Positions 1-7,421 are shown, numbered from the stretch's first letter. The stretch: DNA of 13,732 nt from Proteobacteria bacterium UBA1673 (GCA_002320385.1 DCKN01000068.1:1-13732); one strand, 5' to 3'. Notes: generated by a model from the sequence alone, not told the origin. Made by a program: numbers and translations.

Positions 1-383
1 AAAAAAGGGACGTACATCAGTGATCGCTTTAGAAAAAATTTCACATTAGGAATGCGATCATAAAAAAATGCGAAAATAATCATAATATCAACATGAGAGC
101 GATGATTAATAACCATAATAAACGGCTGATCCTGGGATAGTTGATCCACCCCGAAACCGGTGAATTGAACTCGGCAAATCGTTTCCAGTATCATACGTAA
201 ATGCATGGAGTGCCGGTAAACGATCATATCAATCATTGACAACAAAGCATTGGACCATTGACGTGACAGCCAACCAGTTATCAACAAAAGAAAATACAAC
301 ACAAAAACAAAAGAGCTCAGTACCACGAGGTTGAGCACACACCCAACCCCGGCAATTGAAAATCGAATCACACGCTTAATCAT
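1..383 (-). CDS. PlsC/YihG-type membrane acyltransferase, 5' part only
   Basis: This frame opens with ATG at 383-381 and stays open to the left window edge, giving about 127 residues of N-terminal sequence. A hydrophobic segment lies near residues 7-38. The glycerolipid acyltransferase motif I, NHxxxxD, appears as NHRSHVD around residue 94. It is followed by KFFLKRSLMYVPF, which resembles the block after motif I in YihG-like members of the family. Such enzymes transfer an acyl chain to lysophosphatidic acid or a related lysolipid at the inner membrane. The start overlaps the hemC stop by 8 nt (ATGATTAA), so translation is probably coupled to hemC. The C-terminal half, including the later substrate-binding motifs, lies outside the window, so the exact substrate cannot be told. 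The family call is firm; PlsC versus YihG versus another subgroup is open. Confidence 0.85.
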   Translation of the reverse strand, partial: MIKRVIRFSIAGVGCVLNLVVLSSFVFVLYFLLLITGWLSRQWSNALLSMIDMIVYRHSMHLRMILETICRVQFTGFGVDQLSQDQPFIMVINHRSHVDIMIIFAFFYDRIPNVKFFLKRSLMYVPF

Positions 384-1341
384 CAAAAAACTTTCCTAAA
401 TCTTTTTGATAGCCATCCAAAACTTCTTGGCCACCTTCCCGACAAATTGAGTCTACCAGATCATTGACCTTACCAGAATAACCCTCAGATTGATAAGGCC
501 AAAAATCGGTCTTTTTTATTGCTTGATGACCAAATACATCGCCCAAAAAGACCGATACAGAAAATCCATGATCTTTTGGTTGAACATAGACACCCAGTGG
601 TGTACTACAATTACCCCCAAATCGCTTAATTATATCTCTTTCAAGCATCACCGCACGGTATGTCGGTAGATGATTCACACGCGCAAGTTTGAGCAATAAA
701 TCTGATTGATCACTACGGGCTTGCACAGCAATAGCCCCTTGCCCACCTGCCGGAACGAAGTCGTCTAAACTTAATGCCACGATATTCAGATCAGGACAAT
801 GTCGAATTGAAAGCCGATCCAACCCTGCACCAGCTAATACCAGCGCATCATATTGACCCTGCTTTAATTTTTCCAGTCTAGTATGGACATTTCCTCGACA
901 TAAAGCAATACGAATAGATGGATTGATTTGACGTATTTGTGCTGCTCTACGAGCACTACAAGTGCCTACTTTTGCCCCACTAGGCAAATCGCTAATTCGA
1001 GTATAGCTGTGACTAACCATGACATCCTCCGCCCTAGCTCTAGGTAAAACCGCCGCAATACGAAGTCCTTCCTGATAATAAACAGACATATCTTTGAGTG
1101 AATGCACTGCAACTTGTGCTGATCCATCAAGCAAAGCACGTTCAAGCTCACCAACAAAAGCTTTTTTCAAATTATAAATTGGCCCCGTGGTATGGTCACC
1201 TCGCGTCTGAACTGGTTGCACAAGTAGCATATCACCAGGAAAACACTCAGCGAAAGCTTCAACAAATAACGCTGTCTGCCGCTTTGCCAATTGGCTTGCA
1301 CGTGTCACAATCGTATATGGCAATAGTTTTCCTTCCATCAT
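376..1341 (-). CDS. hemC: Porphobilinogen deaminase (hydroxymethylbilane synthase)
   Basis: HemC polymerises four porphobilinogens into hydroxymethylbilane in the cytoplasm, a committed step of haem synthesis. The 321-residue length is normal. Visible family blocks are TRASQLA near residue 13, VHSLKD with the catalytic Asp84, CSARR at 128-132, RGNVHTRL near 149 and PAGGQGA near 197. Cys245, in GGNCSTPLG, is the expected attachment site for the dipyrromethane cofactor. The residue before this Cys is Asn rather than the Gly of the E. coli enzyme, which I regard as tolerated. Two ATG codons are adjacent (1341 and 1338) and neither has a clear Shine-Dalgarno sequence. A promoter lies just upstream and would give a leader of only about 10 nt. 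The gene downstream is an acyltransferase; hemD, the usual partner of hemC, is not in this position. Confidence 0.96.
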   Translation of the reverse strand: MMEGKLLPYTIVTRASQLAKRQTALFVEAFAECFPGDMLLVQPVQTRGDHTTGPIYNLKKAFVGELERALLDGSAQVAVHSLKDMSVYYQEGLRIAAVLPRARAEDVMVSHSYTRISDLPSGAKVGTCSARRAAQIRQINPSIRIALCRGNVHTRLEKLKQGQYDALVLAGAGLDRLSIRHCPDLNIVALSLDDFVPAGGQGAIAVQARSDQSDLLLKLARVNHLPTYRAVMLERDIIKRFGGNCSTPLGVYVQPKDHGFSVSVFLGDVFGHQAIKKTDFWPYQSEGYSGKVNDLVDSICREGGQEVLDGYQKDLGKFFDD

Positions 1342-1357
1342 GGTTATGAGTCACTGA

Positions 1358-1386
1358 ATAATACAAAAAATCATTGGATTTTACAA
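1358..1386 (-). promoter_or_regulatory. Sigma70-like promoter for hemC
   Basis: On the minus strand, TTGTAA (1386-1381) is followed after exactly 17 bp by TATTAT (1363-1358). This is a good match to -35 and -10 hexamers with ideal spacing. The predicted transcription start is near 1351, only about 10 nt before the first hemC ATG, so the mRNA would be close to leaderless. That fits the absence of a Shine-Dalgarno sequence. The call rests on pattern matching only. Confidence 0.5.
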
Positions 1387-1404
1387 GAAATAAGCAAATT
1401 GATC

Positions 1405-1427
1405 GTGACATGCAAGTAAGCATGCAC
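1405..1427. other. Hairpin-forming inverted repeat between murI and hemC
   Basis: The CATGC and GCATG arms pair around a 6 nt loop, and the stem extends by three more pairs (GTG with CAC) past a single bulged base. It sits downstream of the murI stop and upstream of the hemC -35 box. No T-run follows it on the minus strand, so it is not a classic intrinsic terminator. It could be an mRNA 3' end stabiliser, a weak terminator or an operator. Confidence 0.35.
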
Positions 1428-1502
1428 AAAACCTAAAAACGCAATTTGCATGATCTCAACAAAGCAAATAATAGATGACCTTATGCAAAAAGTTCTAGGC
1501 AG

Positions 1503-2282
1503 CTAACCCAAAGTTGTCACCAATCGAGGTCGCATTGGAAAGCCAATATTCCTTAAAAAACTGACACTAGGTTGGATCTCTGAGCTTAACATGTGCCGTT
1601 GTAGCAGTGCATCGTGTAACTCAATAGCAACAGCTTGTGCTGGATTGATGGTTTCAATGTCGACAAGCATGCTACGCATGGTTGTATCTAGAAGAGGATA
1701 GTGTGTGCAACCATAGAGAATTTTTACACGATCGTGCGCCAATAATGATCGATGATTGTCAATAAACGATTTTACCAGCCGTTTATGGTCTCGCACCCGC
1801 CCACGCTCTATGCACGCAGCCCACTCTGAACACACAATCGGATGAAATTCACCAGAAAAACCCAACTGCCTTGCCAGTGGCTCCAAACGATCAGCATGGA
1901 TGCTTGCAGGCGTCGCCAACCAAACAATCCGATCATGGGTATATTGATCCGCCAACAAACGCGCAGTCGGACGTAACATCCCCACAATAGGTAACGCAAA
2001 GTGCTTACGTAAGTTCGGTAAAGCAATCGCAGAGCTTGTATGACAAGCCACTACGACTGCCTTAATTTTTTGCTTCATCAAATGAGAAAAACAGGAAAAC
2101 CCAGCGTTGATAATTGTCTGGTCACATTTTGTGCCATATGGTTGGTTCAACTTATCTTGAAGTATAAGCCATTTTTCATTGGGCAGCACACTTCTGCATG
2201 CGGACAGCACAGACTCGACTCCCCGACCACTATCATAAAGTGCGATGGCACCATCTCTAGACATGTACATAGACCTAATCAT
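1503..2282 (-). CDS. murI: Glutamate racemase, divergent
   Basis: MurI makes D-glutamate for the peptidoglycan stem peptide using two catalytic cysteines. Family landmarks are YDSG (residues 16-19), PYG (48-50), the first cysteine block VACHTSSA with Cys80, and the second block YGCTHYPLL with Cys192 and His194. The length of 259 residues is usual. Several substitutions stand out. The Asn that normally follows the first catalytic Cys is His81 (codon CAT). The usual glycine pair after DSG is broken (SGRGVES). The usual EP near residue 104 reads RP. The first ATG (2282) overlaps the alr stop by 8 nt (ATGATTAG), which suggests coupling. An ATG at 2264 would put the start nearer to that of typical MurI and has an AGG nine bases upstream. 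A related racemase with altered substrate is possible, but its place next to alr favours cell-wall D-Glu supply. Confidence 0.88.
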   Translation of the reverse strand: MIRSMYMSRDGAIALYDSGRGVESVLSACRSVLPNEKWLILQDKLNQPYGTKCDQTIINAGFSCFSHLMKQKIKAVVVACHTSSAIALPNLRKHFALPIVGMLRPTARLLADQYTHDRIVWLATPASIHADRLEPLARQLGFSGEFHPIVCSEWAACIERGRVRDHKRLVKSFIDNHRSLLAHDRVKILYGCTHYPLLDTTMRSMLVDIETINPAQAVAIELHDALLQRHMLSSEIQPSVSFLRNIGFPMRPRLVTTLG

Positions 2283-3396
2283 TCCATATAAATTTTACAC
2301 GATTCTGAACACTAGTAAAGAGTTCGTAACGACTGATACCTGAATGCCTTTCAAGAATTGATATTGGCAAACCTTCTCCCCAAAGCACAACATTAGAACC
2401 AACACGCACTGTATCGTGCCCACTTAAGTCGACTGTCATCATATCCATGCTGATGCGGCCAACTAAAGGACACATAACACCATCAACCAATACCGGAGCA
2501 CCAGAGCGAACCGAACGAGGGTAGCCATCGCCATAACCAAACGAGACAACACCAATTCGCATTGGTTTGGCACAATGATAATCATGGCCATAGCCAATAC
2601 CATGACCAGCTGGATATTCCTTGATCGCAATAATACGACTACATACTGTCATCACAGGACGCAAGCCAAGTTCCTCAGCTGAGACAGTCTTCACTGGACT
2701 TTCACCGTACAAGGAAAATCCAGGGCGAACAAAATCATAATGATGCTCGGGCATATTAATCACCGCTGCAGAATTACACAAACTTGCCGGCAATCGGTAA
2801 TGCTTAACAATATCAGAAAAGAGCTCTACTTGTTGTAAATTCTCTGCTTTTTTTGGTTGATCAGCACTCGATAAGTGTCCCATTAAGCGGATTGTGCCCC
2901 GAATTGAAGCACGCATTTGTTTTAAGCGTTCAAAAACCGAGGGCAACGCATCAACAAAATAGCCCAATCGACCCATACCAATATCAACTTTGATCCAGAC
3001 ATCATTCAAAATCGGCTTATACTCAGCCATCCAAAGCAAATGCTCCGCATCATGGATCACAAGATCAAGCGCCAACTCGTCGACAATAGCAAAATCTTGT
3101 TGACAGATCACACCTTCCATTAAAATAATTTTCGATTTGATACCATGCGCCCTTAAGGCAATCGCCTCATCAATCGAAGCCACACCTAAGGCAAAGACAC
3201 GACCGTCAAGTCGCTGCGATATCGATCGTATACCATGCCCATAACCATTTGCTTTTACCATGGCAATGGTTTGTGCATTGGGGCTCTTTTTTTGCATCAC
3301 ATGCAAATTATTCAGTAGCGCCGCTGTCGACATCTTAGCAATCGCACGCCGGTCATTAAGAGATGAATAGGCTTGCGATTTACTTTGTTCAGACAT
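2275..3396 (-). CDS. alr: Alanine racemase, PLP-dependent
   Basis: Alr interconverts L- and D-alanine, supplying D-Ala for peptidoglycan. The PLP-binding lysine is Lys48 in the MVKANGYGHG block. The catalytic tyrosine of the partner subunit is Tyr288 in GYGDGYPR. RPGFSLYG at 224-231 and GRISMD at 313-318 complete the active-site blocks, and the C-terminal domain ends with the usual YEL...R pattern. The length is 373 residues. The N-terminus carries about 17 residues before the normal family start; an internal ATG at codon 22 falls too late in the first conserved strand. The chosen ATG has AGGG about eight bases upstream, located in the 13 bp spacer after petC, so alr is probably read from the pet transcript. 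It overlaps murI by 8 nt at its 3' end. Confidence 0.96.
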   Translation of the reverse strand: MSEQSKSQAYSSLNDRRAIAKMSTAALLNNLHVMQKKSPNAQTIAMVKANGYGHGIRSISQRLDGRVFALGVASIDEAIALRAHGIKSKIILMEGVICQQDFAIVDELALDLVIHDAEHLLWMAEYKPILNDVWIKVDIGMGRLGYFVDALPSVFERLKQMRASIRGTIRLMGHLSSADQPKKAENLQQVELFSDIVKHYRLPASLCNSAAVINMPEHHYDFVRPGFSLYGESPVKTVSAEELGLRPVMTVCSRIIAIKEYPAGHGIGYGHDYHCAKPMRIGVVSFGYGDGYPRSVRSGAPVLVDGVMCPLVGRISMDMMTVDLSGHDTVRVGSNVVLWGEGLPISILERHSGISRYELFTSVQNRVKFIWND

Positions 3397-3409
3397 TAAT
3401 ACTACCCTG

Positions 3410-4150
3410 TCAGTGTTTCAACGGTTTGAAGAAAACCTTACCTACGAGACGGAAGTAGGCATAAGTAATGACAATGAACAAACCCAGGTAGCCCAGGACC
3501 CACACACCCATTGAGCGTCGTTCATGCACACTAGGATCGCTAACATACGTTAAGAAATGAACAATATCGCCAACATAATCATCAAACGCTTCAGCTGACA
3601 ACGATCCACCCTCTTTTAGTTTGATGACCCTGTACCACAAAGCATGGTCTCCAAGATGCTTACTAGGAGAAAAATTAGGATCTATCAAAACTTGCTTACC
3701 TTGGAGATCAATAAATGGATTTGGCATATTAGTATTCGGGAAAACAAGGTTATTGTAGCCTGTTGGGCGGTCAGCATCAACATAATAAGTCCTTAAATAG
3801 GTATATAACCACTCCGGAGACATAGAAAGTGCAATCAAGCTCAAATCAGGCGGAGGGTGCCCGTTCCAAGAATCATCAGGCCAAACTGGCATTTTTTCTG
3901 AGGTCATATCAAGCGATTTAGCAACTCGGTCATTCACAAAACTATTCAAACTATGACAAGACATACACGACTGTTGAAAATTTTTCCCGCCCTGAAGAAT
4001 ACGCTGCTCGTTCATCAAATCAATATTTATCGAGTCCAATTCGACAACGCTATCCCCTACTGAAAAGCATATTAATGGACTTAATAATAATAGTATGATT
4101 ATCAAATCAAACTCCCGGTATCCGCTCTGGAACTTGCAAATCACGATCAT
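3410..4150 (-). CDS. petC: Cytochrome c1 of the bc1 complex
   Basis: PetC is the membrane-anchored c-type haem subunit that takes electrons from the Rieske protein and passes them to a soluble cytochrome c. The haem site is CMSCH at residues 62-66 (numbered from the ATG at 4150), and Met142 in NTNMPN is the likely sixth ligand. The PPPDLS block is at 99-104. A C-terminal membrane anchor covers about 214-234, followed by a basic tail. An N-terminal hydrophobic stretch (about 16-30) serves as the signal peptide. The start is uncertain. The ATG at 4150 overlaps petB by 44 nt and lacks a Shine-Dalgarno sequence. A TTG at 4105, one base after the petB stop, has GGGAG six bases upstream but would leave a signal peptide without an N-terminal positive charge. 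The gene is followed after 13 bp by alr. Confidence 0.93.
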   Translation of the reverse strand: MIVICKFQSGYREFDLIIILLLLSPLICFSVGDSVVELDSINIDLMNEQRILQGGKNFQQSCMSCHSLNSFVNDRVAKSLDMTSEKMPVWPDDSWNGHPPPDLSLIALSMSPEWLYTYLRTYYVDADRPTGYNNLVFPNTNMPNPFIDLQGKQVLIDPNFSPSKHLGDHALWYRVIKLKEGGSLSAEAFDDYVGDIVHFLTYVSDPSVHERRSMGVWVLGYLGLFIVITYAYFRLVGKVFFKPLKH

Positions 4151-5384
4151 AATACGTGATTAAAGGAAACAGCACGAAAAAAGAAAAATACAAAAAGGTA
4201 GCAACACGACTCAAGAGCAAGTACCAGCCCGTAGCAGTTTGCAGCCCAAGATAACCTAGCAAAATAAAGGCACTCACAACAGTTGCCAAGGCACATCGAC
4301 TCATCCAACCACGATAACGCATCGATCGTACGGGAGACAAATCTAACCACGGCAAAAACATCCAAAGAACGATGGATAGTAACATCGCTAACGCTCCAAG
4401 ACTTTTGTCAGGAATCGAGCGCAAAATCGCGTAATAAGGTGACAAATACCATGCTGGTTTAATGTGCGCAGGCGTAACCAGAGGATTGGCAGGCTCAAAA
4501 TTTTCCGCCTCTAAGAATAATCCATAAAACGTTGGGGCATAAAAAACGATCGCAAAAAAAACAAACAAATATACCAAGATAATCGGAATATATTTAAGTA
4601 CAAAATAGGGATAATAGGGCACAGCATCTAGCGGCCACCCTTTACGATCCTTATGTTTCATTATATCTACGCCATCAGGATTATTCGAGCCCACCGTATG
4701 TAACATAATGATATGTAAGAGAATCATTAGCAATATTAAAAAAGAAAACCCAACAACATGAAAAGCAAAAAATCGATGAAGTGTCACACCTGAAACCTCA
4801 TAATCCCCTTGCAGCCAAACCACTAAATCATTACCAACTACCGGAATTGATGATAACAAAGAAATGATCACTTTACTGGCCCAAAAAGACATTTGCCCCC
4901 ATGGTAAAACGTAACCAGTGTATGCTTCTGCCATCATCAAAAATAACAACGTCACGCCGCTGATCCAAAGCAGTTCCCTTGGTGCTTTATATGACCCATA
5001 CATTAAACCTCTAAATATGTGAAAATAAATAACAATAAACCAACAAGACACCCCAGTAGAATGCACATAGCGAACCAACCACCCATAAGGCACATCACGC
5101 ATAATCAACTGCACTGAAGAAAAAGCTTTCTCGGCTGTCGGAGTGTAATACATTACTAACCAAATCCCCGAAACAAATTGTATTGCACACGCTACGATTG
5201 CAAGGGCACCAAACACATACCATAAGTTGAGATTTTTTGGTGCTGGATAGTGTGATAAATGCTCAACAAGAAATGAGAAAACAGGTAATCGCGCATCAAT
5301 CCAGCGACCAAGTCCCTTAAATAAAGGTAGGACATTCAGTAGAACAAACAAGACAAAAGCAACGCTGAGAATCAGCATAAGCAT
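4107..5384 (-). CDS. petB: Cytochrome b of the bc1 complex
   Basis: PetB is the integral membrane subunit holding two b haems and the quinol-oxidising and quinone-reducing sites. The haem ligand pairs, numbered from the in-frame GTG at 5387, are His109/His123 and His210/His225. Their spacings of 14 and 15 match those I recall for beta- and gammaproteobacterial cytochrome b. The GSNNPDG block follows at 233. The Qo-site tetrapeptide is PAWY (311-314), a variant of the PEWY/PVWY series. About nine hydrophobic segments are visible, one more than expected: residues 1-23 form an extra hydrophobic stretch before the normal start region (RWIDARLPV). I prefer the ATG at 5384, because GGGGAG in the last petA codons lies eight bases upstream; the GTG at 5387 is only five bases away. 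No start codon lies nearer the conserved region, so the extension seems real. Confidence 0.95.
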   Translation of the reverse strand: MLMLILSVAFVLFVLLNVLPLFKGLGRWIDARLPVFSFLVEHLSHYPAPKNLNLWYVFGALAIVACAIQFVSGIWLVMYYTPTAEKAFSSVQLIMRDVPYGWLVRYVHSTGVSCWFIVIYFHIFRGLMYGSYKAPRELLWISGVTLLFLMMAEAYTGYVLPWGQMSFWASKVIISLLSSIPVVGNDLVVWLQGDYEVSGVTLHRFFAFHVVGFSFLILLMILLHIIMLHTVGSNNPDGVDIMKHKDRKGWPLDAVPYYPYFVLKYIPIILVYLFVFFAIVFYAPTFYGLFLEAENFEPANPLVTPAHIKPAWYLSPYYAILRSIPDKSLGALAMLLSIVLWMFLPWLDLSPVRSMRYRGWMSRCALATVVSAFILLGYLGLQTATGWYLLLSRVATFLYFSFFVLFPLITYYDRDLQVPERIPGV

Positions 5385-5389
5385 CACGA

Positions 5390-5980
5390 CTACTCCCCTA
5401 TGACCAGTGTATTTCCATCCTGAAAATGATAAGGAGGCACCTCTAAGTTTATCGGCGCTGGCATATTTTTAAATACACGTCCAGCAAGATCAAACTTCGA
5501 ACCATGACATGAACAATAAAAACCACCCTCCCAGCTATCATCCACACTTTTGGGTTCAGGCCGATAAGTTGGCGAACAGCCCAAATGTGTACATATACCC
5601 AATAAAACCAAGATATCAGGACGAACCGAACGCGTTTGATTCTGGGCATAGTCAGGCTGTTGACCAACTGAAGAATCAGGGTCTTTTAACCAACCAGTCG
5701 TCATATTAAGACTAGCAAGCATTGCCTCAGATCGTCTAATGATCCAAACTGGCTTAGAGCGCCATAAAACTGTCTTCTGCTCACCGAACTGCATCGAACT
5801 GATATCAACCTTTATAGGCTTACCAGCCTCCTGGGTAGACTTATTAGGACTTAAATAACTCACTAGAGGAACGGCAATGCCCGCAGCACCGACTGCACCA
5901 AGAAAAACAGATGTCTTTTGTAAGAAAGCCCGCTTGACCTGATCAACCTCTTCAATATCGTTTGGATCAGATGAACTCAT
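5390..5980 (-). CDS. petA: Rieske iron-sulfur subunit of the bc1 complex
   Basis: PetA carries the 2Fe-2S cluster that accepts the first electron from quinol on the periplasmic side. Numbered from the ATG at 5980, box I is CTHLGC at 130-135 and box II is CSCHGS at 156-161. Cys130, His132, Cys156 and His159 are the cluster ligands, and Cys135 and Cys158 form the disulfide. A single N-terminal membrane segment (about 23-43) is preceded by KRAFLQK, where a twin-arginine motif is expected; Lys-Arg replaces Arg-Arg. The ATG at 5980 is chosen because GGAG lies five bases upstream, whereas the in-frame GTG at 5986 overlaps that GGAG. It is the first gene of petABC, and its last codons contain the petB ribosome binding site. 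Confidence 0.96.
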   Translation of the reverse strand: MSSSDPNDIEEVDQVKRAFLQKTSVFLGAVGAAGIAVPLVSYLSPNKSTQEAGKPIKVDISSMQFGEQKTVLWRSKPVWIIRRSEAMLASLNMTTGWLKDPDSSVGQQPDYAQNQTRSVRPDILVLLGICTHLGCSPTYRPEPKSVDDSWEGGFYCSCHGSKFDLAGRVFKNMPAPINLEVPPYHFQDGNTLVIGE

Positions 5981-6016
5981 ATGCACTCCAAAAAATTAAT
6001 CACGTATTAAGTTAAG

Positions 6017-6045
6017 AAAATAACAAATATTCACCAATTGCACAA
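6017..6045 (-). promoter_or_regulatory. Possible promoter for petABC-alr-murI
   Basis: On the minus strand, TTGTGC (6045-6040) and TATTTT (6022-6017) are separated by 17 bp. The hexamers are only fair matches (3/6 and 4/6). The predicted start near 6010 would give a leader of about 30 nt, ending in the GGAG that precedes the petA ATG. It is the best candidate I can see in the divergent spacer. Confidence 0.35.
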
Positions 6046-6108
6046 GAACATGCGCACAGAAAGCACCGCACACCAAACCATCTAGACAACCAGGCAACCA
6101 TTATGGCA

Positions 6109-6122
6109 CAATTAATTAATTG
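6109..6122. promoter_or_regulatory. Perfect 14 bp palindrome in the petA/6144 divergent spacer
   Basis: CAATTAATTAATTG is identical to its reverse complement. It lies 21 bp before the ATG at 6144 and upstream of the proposed pet promoter, so it could be a dimeric regulator site serving one or both directions. AT-rich palindromes also arise by chance in DNA of this composition. Confidence 0.3.
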
Positions 6123-6143
6123 CAAAATACAAGGTAGTCGCAC

Positions 6144-7421
6144 ATGAGGTATATGGTAGGCTATCTGAGCCTGTTGCTCATCTGCCATAGCCATATCATG
6201 GCGATCTCTACGTTTTTACCATTATCAACAGATCAAATATCCAATCTACCCAGACCAGCATTCATGGATCTATACTCGTTGTTCACAGCATATTCAGATA
6301 ATAAAAATACGCCAGGCATTGGACAAGCACTCAGCGAAACAATCAATCTAAACAATAAAGCATCTGAGCAAGCCGGCGTCCTAATTCTAGCCCTCAATTC
6401 CGATCTATAGATTTTTGATAGTGCTGGCAACAAAATCCTTCAACAAGCCGTTAGAGCCGAAAAAGATACAGGATTCTTCGAACTCACCGCAATTTCACAC
6501 ATCGGGCCAGCCATCTCCTATCTCCTAGCCATAAAAAATAACAACGGCGATTGGAAACCGCTCATGCAGCGGCTGTACACCGCCATCGTAGCCGCTAAAA
6601 AAGTAAATAGCGATACCCAAATGCCATGGCTCAAGCAAGTCAATGCCAGTGCATGGCAGCCGTTTCTCAGCAAAATCCAAAACATGAATACCTACGCACT
6701 TAATATGAGCGAGACATTTACCGAAGCAATCTTATCAGAAAAACTGGAACTAACTGCAGAGACAGTCAATAACCAGTTTTTAAAAGGCAACGATCAATAT
6801 CCCATCCCATTCAATAATGTGATGATCGGCACGTTCATGCTGACAACACTCACTGAAATGGTCGACTTGTATCAAAAAATAGAACCACTCAAGATCGATT
6901 GGACAAAAGCAAAAGTTATTCTTCGTTTTGTTGCCGGGACCAACTATACCTCAGGACTATCCTTGGAAAGTAACTGGATTGGCTATTACCTGAATATGGT
7001 GTCTGGAAAAACCCTTCCAAAAGACAATTTACTTATCATTCCATATGCTGAAATCAAAAAAAGCGTAACAAGTGATAAACTCAGTGAAGAAGACCTCGAC
7101 TACTATGCCACCAAACTATGGACAACAACGCATCAAAGAACCCAAATAGCGAAAAAAGTCTTGACCTCAATTCCAGACATTACAAGCACGAGACACAATC
7201 CAATACCTGGTGACTATGGTTACTCATCAGCCAATAACATCGACGACTTCATCATACGACTAAAGTTTTCATTAGCCAATTCAACCGAAATACTTTCAAA
7301 CGCAACAGCATTTTGGATGGCCGGTGAGCTACAAAGTAAGCAATGGGATTATACACAGATCGATATCCCAGGAATAACGACTGGCTTCCCGGAAAGCATC
7401 TCGGAGTATCCAAGCGAGTAA
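6144..7421 (+). pseudogene. Uncharacterised secreted protein interrupted by an in-frame amber codon
   Basis: A 425-codon frame starts at ATG 6144, with AAGG nine bases upstream, and ends at 7421. It is broken only by TAG at 6408-6410, codon 89. The 337 codons after the TAG are in the same frame, free of stops and protein-like. The first 20 or so residues form a plausible signal peptide (MRYMVGYLSLLLICHSHIMA), so the product would be periplasmic or secreted. The body shows no catalytic motif I can name. Notable stretches are HIGPAISYL before codon 140, then FNNVMIGTFML, RFVAGTN and PGDYGYS, and the end reads IPGITTGFPE. It vaguely recalls uncharacterised Legionella proteins annotated DUF5624, but this is unverified memory. 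The piece beginning at ATG 6564 has no Shine-Dalgarno sequence or signal peptide and is unlikely to be a separate gene. A sequencing error, a recent nonsense mutation or readthrough remain open. It may share a transcript with dacB, 80 bp downstream. Confidence 0.7.

Noticed and set aside
600..620. Asn before the cofactor cysteine of HemC as a sign of inactivation
   Set aside because: The Cys itself and the flanking pattern CxxPxG are intact, and non-Gly residues occur at this position in other HemC proteins.
1405..1427. Intrinsic terminator after murI
   Set aside because: The hairpin is convincing, but no U-run follows it on the minus strand, so I list it only as a hairpin.
4690..4760. The 15-residue spacing of the second haem ligand pair in cytochrome b as an anomaly
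   Set aside because: As I recall, beta- and gammaproteobacterial cytochrome b commonly has 14 and 15 spacing, so this is expected.
6564..7421. A separate 285-residue gene starting at ATG 6564
   Set aside because: It is in the same frame as the upstream signal-peptide ORF, has no Shine-Dalgarno sequence and no signal peptide, and is better read as the remainder of the amber-interrupted gene.
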